A stretch of DNA of 64,000 nt from KBS50 sp042666615. GTDB lineage: Bacteria; Actinomycetota; Actinomycetes; Mycobacteriales; Micromonosporaceae. Positions 1-9,700 of the stretch are shown here, one piece after another (the stretch's first letter is position 1; each line of letters starts with the position of its first letter). The notes under the pieces are model-generated. The model was not told the DNA's origin. It did no database searches and saw only the letters and a list, made by a program, of their open reading frames with translations. The stretch covers positions 1 through 64,000 of the forward strand of contig NZ_JBHTDD010000027.1 of assembly GCF_042666615.1 (NCBI RefSeq). The letters run 5' to 3'. Made by a program: the position numbers and the translations under genes.

Positions 1-35
1 GGGTGGGTGGGGGTTGGGGTGGGGGGGTGGGGTGG
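1..35. repeat. G-rich low-complexity tract (possible G-quadruplex)
   Basis: The first 35 bases are only G and T on the plus strand, with seven runs of three or more G broken by single or double T. The tract ends one base before the stop codon of the acetyltransferase on the other strand, so the transcript end would be C-rich. At least four G runs meet the usual G-quadruplex pattern. The tract may continue beyond the window edge. Confidence 0.6.
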
Positions 36-1055
36 CTACAGGGTGAGTTGCCAGTTGAGCCAGGAGTCCACCGGGCGGAAGCCGACCGCTTCGTTGATCG
101 CGATCATGTGCCCGTTGTCGGCCGCGTTCCAGGTGTCGATCGCCCGCAGTTCGGGCTCGCACGCCAGGGCGTTCCGAAGGTTCTCGATCTTGAGGATCAG
201 GCCGAGCCGGTGCCCGCGGTGTTCCGGGTCGACGAGCGTGGTCTGCTGGAACGCGTGCCACCGGGCGTCGTCCTGCAGGTGCAGCATCGTCCAGCCGACG
301 ATCCGGCCGGTGGCGTCGTGGCGTACACCCGCTTGAGCGAGTCGTCGGCGCCGGCGCCGGCACTGGATCTCGGTCTGCCGGATCCGCTCGGCGTCGACGT
401 TCTCCGGCTCCCATTCGAGAGCACCCAAGGGGGCGTCGGCCAACAGCCGGCTCTCCAGGTACGCCACATCGGCGAGATACTCGTCCGGCGTGGGATCCTG
501 CCACCGCAGCAGCGAGTAGCCGGCGGCGTGCCGGTACGCCTCGATGAGGCTCCGGTCCAGCACGGCCTGGTCGACGGTGGGCACCTCCAGCCGGCGGCGC
601 ACCTCGGCCAGCGCCGACACGGCGCCGGACCCGGACGCGAAGTGCTGGCCGGCGGCGTCGCGGAAGGCGCCGCCCGGCAGTGCCACCACGGTCATCCCGG
701 TGATCCGCTTACGACCCAGGCCGTTGACGACCCGGCGAGCGTGGTCGAGGAGCGCCCGGCCCACTCCCCGACGCCGATGCTCCGGATGCGTGTAAAGCTC
801 GACGGCGGCATTGTCCACGTTGTCCAGTTCCGGAAGTTGTACCTCGAGGTATCCGGAGGCCACACCCCCGAGCCGGGCGACAAACCGGAGGATTCGATAC
901 CCCGGCGCCGGATTCCGGAGGGCGGCGGCGTAGGTCTGCCGGGTCAGCGGCGGGAAGTCGGGCGTCTCGGCGCGGATGCCGGCGGCGAAAACCTGGTATG
1001 CCTGCTCGACGGTTGCCTCGTCAGGCGGGTCGAGGGCAACGATGTCGATGCTCAT
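36..1055 (-). CDS. GNAT acetyltransferase, two tandem GNAT domains
   Basis: This 339-residue protein probably transfers an acyl group from acyl-CoA to an amine; the substrate is unknown. It has two GNAT-like halves. The N-terminal half carries the acetyl-CoA loop signature HRRRGVGRALL near residues 95-105, and the C-terminal half has the related HRGHRLGLILK. I chose the ATG at 1055 because it begins a typical sequence (MSIDIVAL) and has AAGG just upstream; the longer reading frame before it is Arg/Pro-rich and does not look like protein. Double-GNAT proteins of about 330-400 residues are common in actinomycetes. The gene stands alone downstream of thrC on the same strand. Confidence 0.8.
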   Translation of the reverse strand: MSIDIVALDPPDEATVEQAYQVFAAGIRAETPDFPPLTRQTYAAALRNPAPGYRILRFVARLGGVASGYLEVQLPELDNVDNAAVELYTHPEHRRRGVGRALLDHARRVVNGLGRKRITGMTVVALPGGAFRDAAGQHFASGSGAVSALAEVRRRLEVPTVDQAVLDRSLIEAYRHAAGYSLLRWQDPTPDEYLADVAYLESRLLADAPLGALEWEPENVDAERIRQTEIQCRRRRRRLAQAGVRHDATGRIVGWTMLHLQDDARWHAFQQTTLVDPEHRGHRLGLILKIENLRNALACEPELRAIDTWNAADNGHMIAINEAVGFRPVDSWLNWQLTL

Positions 1056-1384
1056 ACCTTGACGGTGAACGACGCGAGCTGGTGGCGCGAGCGAATTTCG
1101 CCGCCCCCCCGGCCACCCGCGAAAGTGTTTTGGTCGGGAGGGACGCACCCACAACGCCTCCGGCGTCGGATCGTAGAGCTTGGAAAGTCTCCGGCGGTGC
1201 GCCCTCCCGCACGGAGCATCTTGCGCGTCGCAATTCGCGCCGTCAAGTCCCCGGTGGGGGTTTTCTCTCTACGCAGGGCAAAATCCCAGCTACTGAGCGA
1301 AGTCGCAACTTCCACCGAACGGCTCGACCGGGCCGCCGACAAGGCTTCATTCGTCGGCGGTCGGCCGATATCCGCGAGCCGGCG
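1056..1384. other. intergenic stretch between thrC and GNAT gene
   Basis: These 329 bases hold no convincing gene on either strand. The half near thrC contains the hairpin listed at 1333-1360. The rest, with a run of seven C near 1103, shows no recognisable RNA, and I see no clear promoter for the GNAT gene. Confidence 0.5.
1333..1360 (-). terminator. probable thrC terminator hairpin
   Basis: CCGCCGAC and GTCGGCGG form a perfect 8-bp stem around a 12-base loop, 25 bases beyond the thrC stop codon. There is no U tract, as is usual for actinomycete terminators. The flanking bases extend the stem with one mismatch. Confidence 0.5.
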
Positions 1385-2689
1385 TCAGCCGAGCAACCCG
1401 ACCTCCCGCAGGGCCCGCAGCGATGGGCGCACCTGGTGCGTCGGGCCCACCTCGGTGGCCACCGCGTCGAGGGTCTTCAGCCCTTCGCCGGTGTTGTAGA
1501 CGACGGTTTCCCGGGCCGGGTCCAGTCGGCCGGACTCGACGAGCTTGCGCAGCACCGCGACGGTGACACCACCGGCCGTCTCGGCGAACACGCCGGTGGT
1601 CCGGGCGAGCAGCCGGATGCCGGCCCGGATCTCGTCGTCGGTGGCCTCGTCCATCCAGCCTCCGGTACGCCGTACCGCCTCCAGGGCGTACTGCCCGGCG
1701 GCCGGGTCGCCGATGTTCAGCGACTTGGCGATACCGGTGGGCCGGACTGGCGCGATCACGTCGGTGCCAGCGCGCAGCGCGGTGACGATCGGGTTGCACC
1801 CGGCGGACTGGGCCCCGAAGACCGTCCAGCCACCCGCCGGGGCCTCGACAAGACCGATCTCCACCAGCTCGGCGAACGCCTTGTCAATCTTGGTGAGCAG
1901 CTCACCGCTGGCCATCGGGATGACCACCTGCTCGGGAATGCGCCAGCCGAGTTGCTCGGCCACCTCGTACCCGAGGGTCTTCGAGCCCTCGGCGTAGTAG
2001 GGCCGGACATTGACGTTGACGAACGCGGTGTCGGCGAACTCGTCGGTCTCCACCAGTTCGCTGCAGAGCCGGTTCACGTCGTCGTACGAGCCCTCGATGG
2101 CCACCAACTCGCCCCCGTACACGGCGGTGGTCACCACCTTGCCGCGCTCCAGATCTGCGGGGATGAAGACGATCGACGGCACCCCGGCCCGGGCCGCGTG
2201 CGCGGCCACCGAGTTGGCCAGGTTGCCGGTGGATGCGCAGGCGAAGCGGGCGAAGCCGAGCCCGTGCGCGGCGGTCAGCGCCACCGACACCACCCGGTCC
2301 TTGAAGGAGTGGGTGGGGTTGGCGCTGTCGTCCTTGATCCACAGCGGTGCCGCGATACCCAACTCGGCGGCGAGCGCCGCTGCCGGCACCAACGGCGTCA
2401 GCCCCGGGTTCACGGTGATCCGGGTGGCCGGGTCCTGGCCAGCCGGGAGCAGAGCGGCGTACCGCCAGAGGTTGTCCGGCCCGCGCTCGATGTCGGCGCG
2501 GGTCACCCGGGCCAGCGCGGCCTGGTCGTATCCGACCTCCAGCGGGCCGAAACACTCGTAACAGGCGTGCTGTGCGGCGAGCGGATACTCGGTGCCACAG
2601 CCGCGACAGACAAGCGCGCGAGCCGGACTGGGCGCGGCCGGGCCGGATTCGGTGACGGGCTGAGTGGTGGATTCGACGATCGATGTCAT
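1385..2689 (-). CDS. thrC: threonine synthase
   Basis: A PLP enzyme of 434 residues that converts O-phosphohomoserine to threonine. The N-terminus carries a zinc-ribbon-like set Cys28, Cys31, Cys43 and Cys46, as in the long bacterial/archaeal form. The PLP lysine is Lys130 in NPTHSFKDR; SANPTHSF and ASTGNLANS are further fold-type II signatures. The ATG at 2689 is fixed by GAGAGGA about eight bases upstream and by the riboswitch ending just before it. Expression should be controlled by that S-box leader, which is unusual for a threonine gene. An S-box would also suit a PLP enzyme acting in methionine or homocysteine synthesis, so the exact reaction is less certain than the family. Confidence 0.88.
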   Translation of the reverse strand: MTSIVESTTQPVTESGPAAPSPARALVCRGCGTEYPLAAQHACYECFGPLEVGYDQAALARVTRADIERGPDNLWRYAALLPAGQDPATRITVNPGLTPLVPAAALAAELGIAAPLWIKDDSANPTHSFKDRVVSVALTAAHGLGFARFACASTGNLANSVAAHAARAGVPSIVFIPADLERGKVVTTAVYGGELVAIEGSYDDVNRLCSELVETDEFADTAFVNVNVRPYYAEGSKTLGYEVAEQLGWRIPEQVVIPMASGELLTKIDKAFAELVEIGLVEAPAGGWTVFGAQSAGCNPIVTALRAGTDVIAPVRPTGIAKSLNIGDPAAGQYALEAVRRTGGWMDEATDDEIRAGIRLLARTTGVFAETAGGVTVAVLRKLVESGRLDPARETVVYNTGEGLKTLDAVATEVGPTHQVRPSLRALREVGLLG

Positions 2690-2698
2690 GTCGCGGGT

Positions 2699-2829
2699 CC
2701 TCTCATCTTTCCCCGCATCGCACCCTGCGACGGGGACGGAATTGGCACCTGCCTGTGTGGTCGTCGTCGAGCACGAAGGTGGTTGCCGGGGCGTCATCGG
2801 GCCGTATCCCTCAGCCCCTCTGGATGAGG
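2699..2829 (-). promoter_or_regulatory. SAM riboswitch (S-box, SAM-I type) upstream of thrC
   Basis: Read on the minus strand, the leader has the conserved S-box core in order: AGAGGGGCTGAGGGATACGG, GCCCGATGACGCCCCGGCAA, and GGTGCCAATTCCGTCC. The outer P1 helix is formed by CTCATC near 2828 and GATGAG near 2702. GATGAGAGGA runs directly into the thrC ribosome binding site, eight bases before the ATG, so ligand binding would most simply hide the ribosome binding site. The GGTGCCAATTCC element fits SAM-I better than the actinobacterial SAM-IV class. Confidence 0.88.
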
Positions 2830-3044
2830 TATGAAGTTGTCCCGTCAGCCTAACGCGCGTTCCGGACGCCGGCCCGCCGCCGTCCCATCCACTGGACGAA
2901 CCGGCTCTCGGGCCGCAATTGCTCTGCGATGTAACGAACATGCCCGGATGAGCGCTTGATCCGGTGGCGCGACGATCTTGTCGCCCGCCCGGAGCGCCCC
3001 AGCCGGCCTCCGGGTCACGGGGACGACCGAAGGGAGACCGCGAC

Positions 3045-4115
3045 GTGCGGTTTCGCATAGTGACCGGCTCAGTACTGGCATCGATGATCACGATGGCGGG
3101 GACGCTCGCCGTGGCGGTCCCCGCCTCGGCTGCGGGGATCACCGGGGACACCGCTACCCCGCTCCCGCTGTCCACGTACGCCGACATGCAGGTGAACGAG
3201 GCGCGCAAGGAGGTGTACCTCGCCGGCGGTGACCGAATCGTCGTGGCCGACCAGAACGGCACCGTCCTGCGGACCATCGACGGACAGACCCGCGTGTCGG
3301 GGCTCGCCCTCAGCGCGGACGGCACCCGCCTGTACGCCGCGCTAAACGGCGCGAATGCCGTCGCCGTCCACGACCTCAAGAAGCGGCGGGAAGTCAAGCG
3401 GTACGACACCGGCGCCGCCTGCCCGGGCGACGTGGCGCTTGCCGTCGGCAAGCTCTGGTTCAGCGCTGGCTGCTCGCAGAACTTCGGCGGCAGCGTCAAC
3501 GCACTGGACCTGGCCACTGGAGCGATCACCACTCACGACACGTGGCTGCCAACCGTCCAGGGCGTTCCGCTGCTCGCGGTCTCCGAGCGGGACGGCTGGG
3601 GTACCCGGCTCATCGTCGCGGCCCGCGACCTCAGCATGACCGAACTGAAGACGTACGACATCACCAGCGGCGCACCCGATCCGATCTGCTGGGGGCCGGG
3701 GCCCTGTGCCATCGACGTGCCGAGCATCGTGCAGGACCTGGCTGTCACCGCGGACGGTGCGGACCTGGTGACCGCTGAAGGCGCGCAGTACCACACCCTC
3801 AGGTCGGTGGTCGGCCTGTCGACCATGCGCACCTACCCGAGCGGCGCTTACCCCACCGCCGTAGGCATCGCCAGCGCCGGCCAGCTCGCGCTCGGCTCGG
3901 GCAACCCCAGTGCCGACGGCACCGACCTGTTCGGTTACGAAGTGACCGCTGACCAGCCGAACTGGACCTACGATTTCGGAGTACGGGAGACGGCCACCAA
4001 CGACCTCGCGCCGCGCGGCCTGGCCTGGGGCGCCGCTGACACGCGGCTGTACGCGGTCGTGACTCACCAGGACGGCACGTCGCCGGTGCTGCGCACCCTC
4101 GTCCCCACGTCGTGA
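3045..4115 (+). CDS. secreted beta-propeller (YVTN/WD40-like) protein
   Basis: A predicted 356-residue exported protein. The GTG at 3045 has AAGGGAG eight bases upstream and opens a classic signal peptide: positively charged MRFR, a hydrophobic stretch, then an Ala-X-Ala site (VPASAA) near residue 30. The mature part contains repeated blades such as IVVADQNGTVLRTI, LALSADGTRLYAAL and AVHDLKKRREVKRYDTG, typical of YVTN-type propellers. There are two close cysteine pairs, around AACPGD/AGCSQN and PICWGPGPCAI. No catalytic motif is visible; a role in binding or scaffolding outside the cell is only inference. The gene is monocistronic and ends in a strong hairpin. Confidence 0.75.
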   Translation: MRFRIVTGSVLASMITMAGTLAVAVPASAAGITGDTATPLPLSTYADMQVNEARKEVYLAGGDRIVVADQNGTVLRTIDGQTRVSGLALSADGTRLYAALNGANAVAVHDLKKRREVKRYDTGAACPGDVALAVGKLWFSAGCSQNFGGSVNALDLATGAITTHDTWLPTVQGVPLLAVSERDGWGTRLIVAARDLSMTELKTYDITSGAPDPICWGPGPCAIDVPSIVQDLAVTADGADLVTAEGAQYHTLRSVVGLSTMRTYPSGAYPTAVGIASAGQLALGSGNPSADGTDLFGYEVTADQPNWTYDFGVRETATNDLAPRGLAWGAADTRLYAVVTHQDGTSPVLRTLVPTS

Positions 4116-4144
4116 GGACGCGCAACAAACCGGCAATCTGAGGC

Positions 4145-4178
4145 GGCTCGGCCGGGTGTCCGCGCACCCGGCCGAGCC
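4145..4178 (+). terminator. strong hairpin terminator between convergent genes
   Basis: GGCTCGGCCGGGTG and CACCCGGCCGAGCC make a perfect 14-bp stem with a 6-base loop, 29 bases after the propeller stop codon and ahead of the convergent MFS gene. It can act in both directions. Confidence 0.8.
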
Positions 4179-4299
4179 TGCGCTTGCGGCGCCCGTTCCG
4201 TACAGCCGATCTCGGTGGCGCGACGGCGTGCCGACCGCTCGCCGGTGGTGTTGCCGTTCAACTCGCTTCACCTGCTGGGGTCCGGCCGTTCGGTCGGGG

Positions 4300-5622
4300 T
4301 CATCGGGGGACGCATGTCGTCGTCCTGGAGCGGCCGAAGCTCGACGAGAGGGACAGGACGGCCAGGATGACGCCGGTCAGCGCGGCGGCGGCGAGGAACG
4401 CCGCGCGGGTCGAGCCCGCCGCCGCAACCGGCCCGAGCAGCAGCGGGGACACGAACTGACCGGCGAAGATGGCGCTGGCCAGCAACGCGGTGGCCTGGCC
4501 CCGCCGGTCGACCGGCGAATGATCGGCGACCAGCACGGTCAACGCCGGTACGGCCAGGCCCATACCGATGCCGAAGACGGCCGACGCCGCCAGCATCAGT
4601 GCGGTGGCGCCGGTCAGGCCGAGGACGGTCAGGGCCACCAACCAGGTGGCGAACGCGACCACCAGCAGATGGCGCTGCCCCCACCGGCCGCGTATCCGCG
4701 CGTAGCCCAACCCGACAAGCGTCATCACCAGCGACTGGACGCCGGCGAAGATCGCCACGACCGTCGTGTCGGTGACGCCCACCTCGGCCAACCGCAGCGG
4801 CAGGAACACCAGCACCGCGTACAACAGCAGGGTGCAGGTGGCCTGGAGGCCGTAGATCCCGACGAGCGCCGGGCGGTCGCGGAGCAGCGCGACCATCGAC
4901 CCCGGGCGCCCGGCGCCGCCGGGCGGGCCCGGCCGGTGGTCCGGCAGCGCGCGGAGGGTGAGCAGACCGAGTGGTACGCCGATCAGGTACGCGGCGAACG
5001 GCGCGTGCCAGGAGAGCGTGCCGAGCAGCCCGCCGGCCAGTGGGAACAGCACACCGCCGATGCTGATGGCGGCGGACCGCCAGCCCATCGCCCGGTCCCG
5101 TGCCGCGCCCTCGTACAGGTTGAGCAGCCCGAGCGTGGTTCCGGCGAAGACCACCGCGGCGCCGACGCCGAACAACAGCCGGGTCGCGATCAACGCCGGG
5201 TACGAGTCGGTGACGAGTCCCGCGCCGCCGGCCAGGCCGTACAGGATCAGACCGGCGGCCAGCGGTACGCGGACACCCCAACGGTCGATCGCCCGGCCGA
5301 CAAGCGGTCCGGCGACGGCCAGCGACAACCCGTGGGCGGTGAGGATGAGCCCGGCAGCGGCGCCGCCGAGCCGCAACTCGGTCCGGAACAGCTCGACCAC
5401 CGGCGCCAGCACCGCGCCGGCCAGTACGGTCAACGTGGAGCCGGCCAACAGGATGATCAGCGCCGCTCGCCGTCGCGTCGGTGGGGCCGCGACGGCGGTG
5501 GTCCCGACCGGCGCCTGACTCCCGCCGCCCGGCGGGGCCGCGGCGGCAGTTCCGATCGGTGCACCTCGTCGGTGACCGGCGCGGCTCGACTCCGGCATGT
5601 CACGCCCCCGTGCCTGTGTCAT
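4300..5622 (-). CDS. MFS transporter
   Basis: A 440-residue inner-membrane transporter with about 12 hydrophobic helices after a 50-residue Ala/Gly/Pro-rich cytoplasmic leader. The loop between helices 2 and 3 reads VGRAIDRWGVRVPLA, the MFS motif A variant G-R-x-x-D-R-x-G-x-R. It resembles the drug-efflux / multidrug MFS group, but the substrate cannot be read from the sequence. The ATG at 5622 has GAGG eight bases upstream. The gene stands alone, ending convergent to the propeller gene. Confidence 0.82.
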   Translation of the reverse strand: MTQARGRDMPESSRAGHRRGAPIGTAAAAPPGGGSQAPVGTTAVAAPPTRRRAALIILLAGSTLTVLAGAVLAPVVELFRTELRLGGAAAGLILTAHGLSLAVAGPLVGRAIDRWGVRVPLAAGLILYGLAGGAGLVTDSYPALIATRLLFGVGAAVVFAGTTLGLLNLYEGAARDRAMGWRSAAISIGGVLFPLAGGLLGTLSWHAPFAAYLIGVPLGLLTLRALPDHRPGPPGGAGRPGSMVALLRDRPALVGIYGLQATCTLLLYAVLVFLPLRLAEVGVTDTTVVAIFAGVQSLVMTLVGLGYARIRGRWGQRHLLVVAFATWLVALTVLGLTGATALMLAASAVFGIGMGLAVPALTVLVADHSPVDRRGQATALLASAIFAGQFVSPLLLGPVAAAGSTRAAFLAAAALTGVILAVLSLSSSFGRSRTTTCVPR

Positions 5623-5697
5623 GCGGCAAGCCTCAAACCTGCACCGCGGTTGAGGTCAAGTCGCCGTTGGCCGACCCGATATGCGGCGGTGGCGTGG

Positions 5698-5742
5698 ATC
5701 TTGGACAAGTTCCGTCCAGATACGACGGAAACTGTCCAAGAT
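5698..5742. terminator. long palindrome after ABC exporter operon
   Basis: Two 19-base arms, ATCTTGGACAAGTTCCGTC and GACGGAAACTGTCCAAGAT, pair with two mismatches around a 7-base loop. It lies between the ABC permease stop and the MFS start, both on the minus strand, so it is well placed as a terminator. Its layout resembles the palindromes at 19024, 29168 and 35506. Confidence 0.65.
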
Positions 5743-5816
5743 TGGCGATCGCAACGACAACCCCGCCGCGAGCGGCACCGCCGGCGCGGCAGCGACCCAG
5801 GAAGCGCGGCGCCGTG

Positions 5817-6719
5817 TCAGCTCGTGACGTCCTTGCGGGTGAAGCGCCAGTAGGCGAGCGACCAGAACAGCGTCGCGTACGCCACCGCCGAGATACACCC
5901 GCGCACCACGTCGTCGGTCTGCATCGGCGTGGAGAGCAGCCCCAGCCACGCCCGGCTGTAGTGGGTCGGCAGGAAGTCGCGGATCACACCCAACGCCGTG
6001 ATCTGGTCGAGGATGCTGGACAGGATCCACAGCAGCACCGCCCCGCCGACCGCGCCGAGCGCCGCGTCGGTGCTGACCGAGAGCAGGAACGCCAGCCCGG
6101 CCACCACCAGCAGCACCACCGACAGGTAACCGAGGATGGCGAGCAGCCGCAGCATCCCTTCACCGGCCGGGATCTGCGCGGCGACGGTGCTGCGCAACGG
6201 CTCCCAGCCGTACCGCAGGGTGCCGGCGAGCAGCGCGGTCCCGGTGAGCAGCAACAGCGCCAGCAACGAATACGCGAGCGCAACCACCAGTTTCACGGTG
6301 AGCAGCCGGGCCCGGGGCACCGGCACGGCCAGCAGGTAGCGCAGGCTTCCCCAGCTCGCCTCGCTGGCCACCGTGTCACCGCAGAACAGCGCCACCACGA
6401 CCACGATCAGGAAGGTCGACGACACCAGCAGGCAGAACAGCGCGAAGTTCAACCCGCCCGAGGTGGCCAGGTCGAGCAGGCTGCCGAACTCGCCGCCACC
6501 GTTGTCGTCGTCGCCGCCCGACTCGAACTGGAACGCGGCCAGCACGATCAGCGGCAGCAGCACCATGAAACCCAGCGCCAGCTGGGTGCGTCGACGGGCG
6601 GCCTGCCGCCGTACCTCCGCCATGATCGGCAGGGTGGCGCGCGGCCGGTAGCCGGCGGCGGCGCCCGCGGGCCCGACCGGCGCCGCGTCCCCGACAGCGC
6701 CTTCCGTGGTACGCGACAT
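5817..6719 (-). CDS. ABC-2 type transporter permease
   Basis: A 300-residue membrane protein with six predicted helices: one near residues 45-62 followed by a large loop with GGDDDNGGG, then five more from about residue 95. This is the ABC-2 permease pattern, in which a dimer of such subunits pairs with a cytoplasmic ATPase for export. The ATG overlaps the stop codon of the upstream hydrolase-ATPase fusion by one base (TGATG), so the two are translationally coupled and should form one transporter. The cargo is unknown. Confidence 0.85.
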   Translation of the reverse strand: MSRTTEGAVGDAAPVGPAGAAAGYRPRATLPIMAEVRRQAARRRTQLALGFMVLLPLIVLAAFQFESGGDDDNGGGEFGSLLDLATSGGLNFALFCLLVSSTFLIVVVVALFCGDTVASEASWGSLRYLLAVPVPRARLLTVKLVVALAYSLLALLLLTGTALLAGTLRYGWEPLRSTVAAQIPAGEGMLRLLAILGYLSVVLLVVAGLAFLLSVSTDAALGAVGGAVLLWILSSILDQITALGVIRDFLPTHYSRAWLGLLSTPMQTDDVVRGCISAVAYATLFWSLAYWRFTRKDVTS

Positions 6720-9700
6720 CAGCGGTCCCCGCTTCCCCGAGAGTTCTCCCCGACCAGCGCGAGGAACGCGTCCTCCAGGCGGCGCCTCGGCACCACCCGG
6801 TCCACGCCAACCCCGGCACGGACCAGTTCGGCCACCACCTCGCTGCGGGCCGTGCCGTTGGTGTCCACCACAAGCGTGCCGTTGCTGTCCGGCAGCACCC
6901 GTACCCCGCCCATCCGGTCGAGCACCTCGCGGGCCGCCTCCGGGTCGGAGACGTCGAACTGGGTGCTCGGCGACTCCCCGACGATCTCCTCGACCGGCCC
7001 GGCCGCGACGATCTCGCCCTTGTTCACCACGACGGCGTGGGTGCAGGTCTGCTCCACCTCGGCCAGCAGGTGACTCGACACCAGCACAGCGCGACCGTCG
7101 GTGGCGTAGCGCTGGAGCACCCGGCGCATCTCGGCGATCTGCGGCGGGTCGAGCCCGTCCGTCGGTTCGTCGAGCACCAGCAGTTCCGGCAGCCCGAGCA
7201 TGGCCTGCGCGATGGCCAGCCGTTGCTTCATGCCGTGGCTGTACGTCTTGACCTTGCGGTGGATCGACGATCCCAACCCCGCGATCTCCAGCGCCGCGTC
7301 GAAGTGCGCGTCCGCCGCCGGCCGTCCGGTGGCCCGCCAGTACGCCCGCAGGTTCTCCAGCCCGGACAGGTGCGGCAGGAAACCGGGGCCCTCCACCAGC
7401 GCGCCGATCCGGGACAGCACCGGCGAGCCGGGCACCAGCCGGTGCCCGTACACGTAGATCTCGCCCCGGGTCGGCTGGGTCAACCCCATCAGCACCCGCA
7501 ACGTGGTCGTCTTGCCGGCGCCGTTCGGCCCGAGCAGCCCGACCACCTGGCCGGGATGCACCTCGAAGTCCACCCGGGACACCGCCACGAACCCGTCGGC
7601 GTACTCCTTGCGCAGGTCGCGCACCGCCAGCGGAACCTCCGCGTACGCCGGATGCACGGCGCTGCCCCGCCGGCGGCCGCGCAGCCGGGTGACCACGATG
7701 ACCACGGCGAGCCCGAGGACGATCGTGGCGAGCAGCCCGACCAGGACCCAGCGCCAGGCGGCGGCCGGGGTGGCGATCGGCTCACCGGTCACCGTGGGGA
7801 GGGTGACGGCGTTCCCGGCGAGCGCGGCGGTGTAGACCACGGGCTCCGCTGGGGTGGCGTAGCCCTGGTCGGAGGTGGCCACGGTGACCCGCAGCCGGTG
7901 ACCGGCCTCGAACCGGTGGACGATTGCCGGCAGGGTGACCCGCACCGGCTGGGCGTCGGACAGGTTCGCCGGCAGGCCGGTCAACCGGACCGGGGCGACC
8001 AGGCCGGCCGGCAGGGTGGCCGCGCCCTGCTGGTCGACGTCGTACAGCTTGACGAACAGCACCGCCTCGCCGGTGGGTGACGCGGCGCGGATGTCGATGG
8101 TGGGCGCGCCGGTCACGTCCATCGACTCCGCCAGCGGCTCGGACTGGAACCGGGCGTGCTGACCCGGCAGGTCGCCGGCCACTCCGCCGAGAATGCTTGA
8201 CAGTCCGCCAGCGGCACCGGCGAGTCCGCCGGTGAGCGGCAACGAGGAGATCGCCGCCGGGTTGCCGGCCGGCGGGTTGGCGATCCGCTGCGGCGGACCG
8301 GTCACGTCGACGGTACGGGTCGCGGTGCCGGCCAGCCCCGGATAGTCGCCGGTCGAGTAGCCGGTGGCCACCAGTCCCCGGTCGAGGGCGTCGAAGCCGG
8401 CGATACGGGACCAGGTGAAGCTGTCATTCGGCGCCGGGCCGGTGCCCTCGACGTAGTGGTCGAGCCACTGGGCCGTGAGGTACTGCACCCGGTCCTGGTC
8501 GGTCTGCGGACCGGCGCCCCCGTCGTGGCCGCCGGTGAACCACGCCATCCGCACCGGCGTGCCGGTCGCGGCGATGCCGCGCGCGTTGGCGTCCGCCTCG
8601 GTGAGCGGGAACAGGGTGTCCGCCTGGCCCTGCACCAGCAGGGTCGGCGCTTTGATCCTGCCAAGGACGCTGTCCGGGCTGGACCGGCGCAGCAACGCCA
8701 CCGCTTCGGCGCTACCCCGACCGGTGCTGGCTATTTCCAGGTACGCCCGGCAGACGTCCGCGGCGAACCGCCCGCAGGCCGGATCGACCGCCAGCGCGCC
8801 AGCGGGCCGGGCGCCCGAGCCCGCGCCGGGGGTCGGGGCGCCCGGACGTGCGTCGCCGGGGGTCGGGGCGCCCGATGGCGGGCTGCCGGCGTTCGGTCCG
8901 GCCGTCGCGGCGGGACTCGCGGCGACACCGCCGGGATCGCCAGCGCCGTTGGGGTCACCCGCACCGCCGGGATCGCCAGCGCCGTTGGGGTCACCCGCAC
9001 CGCCGGGATCGCCAGCGCCGTTGGGGTCACCCGCACCGCCGGGGCCGCCCGGCATGCCGGCACCGCCGGGACCCACCGGCATGCCGGCGCCGCCGAAGAA
9101 GATGCCCGCCCAACCCTTCTTGAAGACGCCGTCGGTAACGGGGCGGTCGGTCGACTCGGGCAGGAAGGAACGGGCCAGGTCGTTCCACGTGATCATCGGG
9201 ACGATCCCGTCGACCCGCTGGTCCTGGCCGGCGAGCAGCAGGGCCAGCGCGCCGCCGTACGAGCCACCCACCACCCCGACCCGGGGATCCCCGGCCGCGT
9301 CCTGGCGGATGTCGGGCCGCGCGGCCAGCCAGTCGAGCAGCCGCTGCGCGTCGCGTACCTCGTAATCGGGGCTGTTCAGATGGATCTGTCCGCCGCTGCG
9401 TCCGAAGCCGCGCGCGGTCCAGGTGAGCACGGCGTAGCCCCGGTCGGCCAGGTCAGCGGCGTCGTCGCGGACCGAGTCCTTGGTCCCACCGAAGCCGTGC
9501 GCGAGCAGCACCGCGGGCGCCGGCCGCTCGGCCGACGCCGCGTCCGGCAGGTAGAACCGGGTGTCCAGGTCGGTCGGCTCGGTCCCGGACGGGCCCGAGC
9601 GAACCGTGAGGACGGCGTCGGTGGTGGTGAAGCGTCGGTTCTCCGGTCCGGCGGCCCAGACGAGCCCTCCGGCCAGGACGACCACGACCACACCCGCGAC

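Noticed and set aside
998..2827. A 609-codon open frame antisense to thrC
   Set aside because: No recognisable domain; it opposes a clear PLP enzyme gene with riboswitch and ribosome binding site.
2745..2829. CTGAG plus following bases as a TPP riboswitch
   Set aside because: The TPP-specific downstream element is missing, while the S-box GCCCGATGA, GGCAACC and GGTGCCAATTCC blocks are all present.
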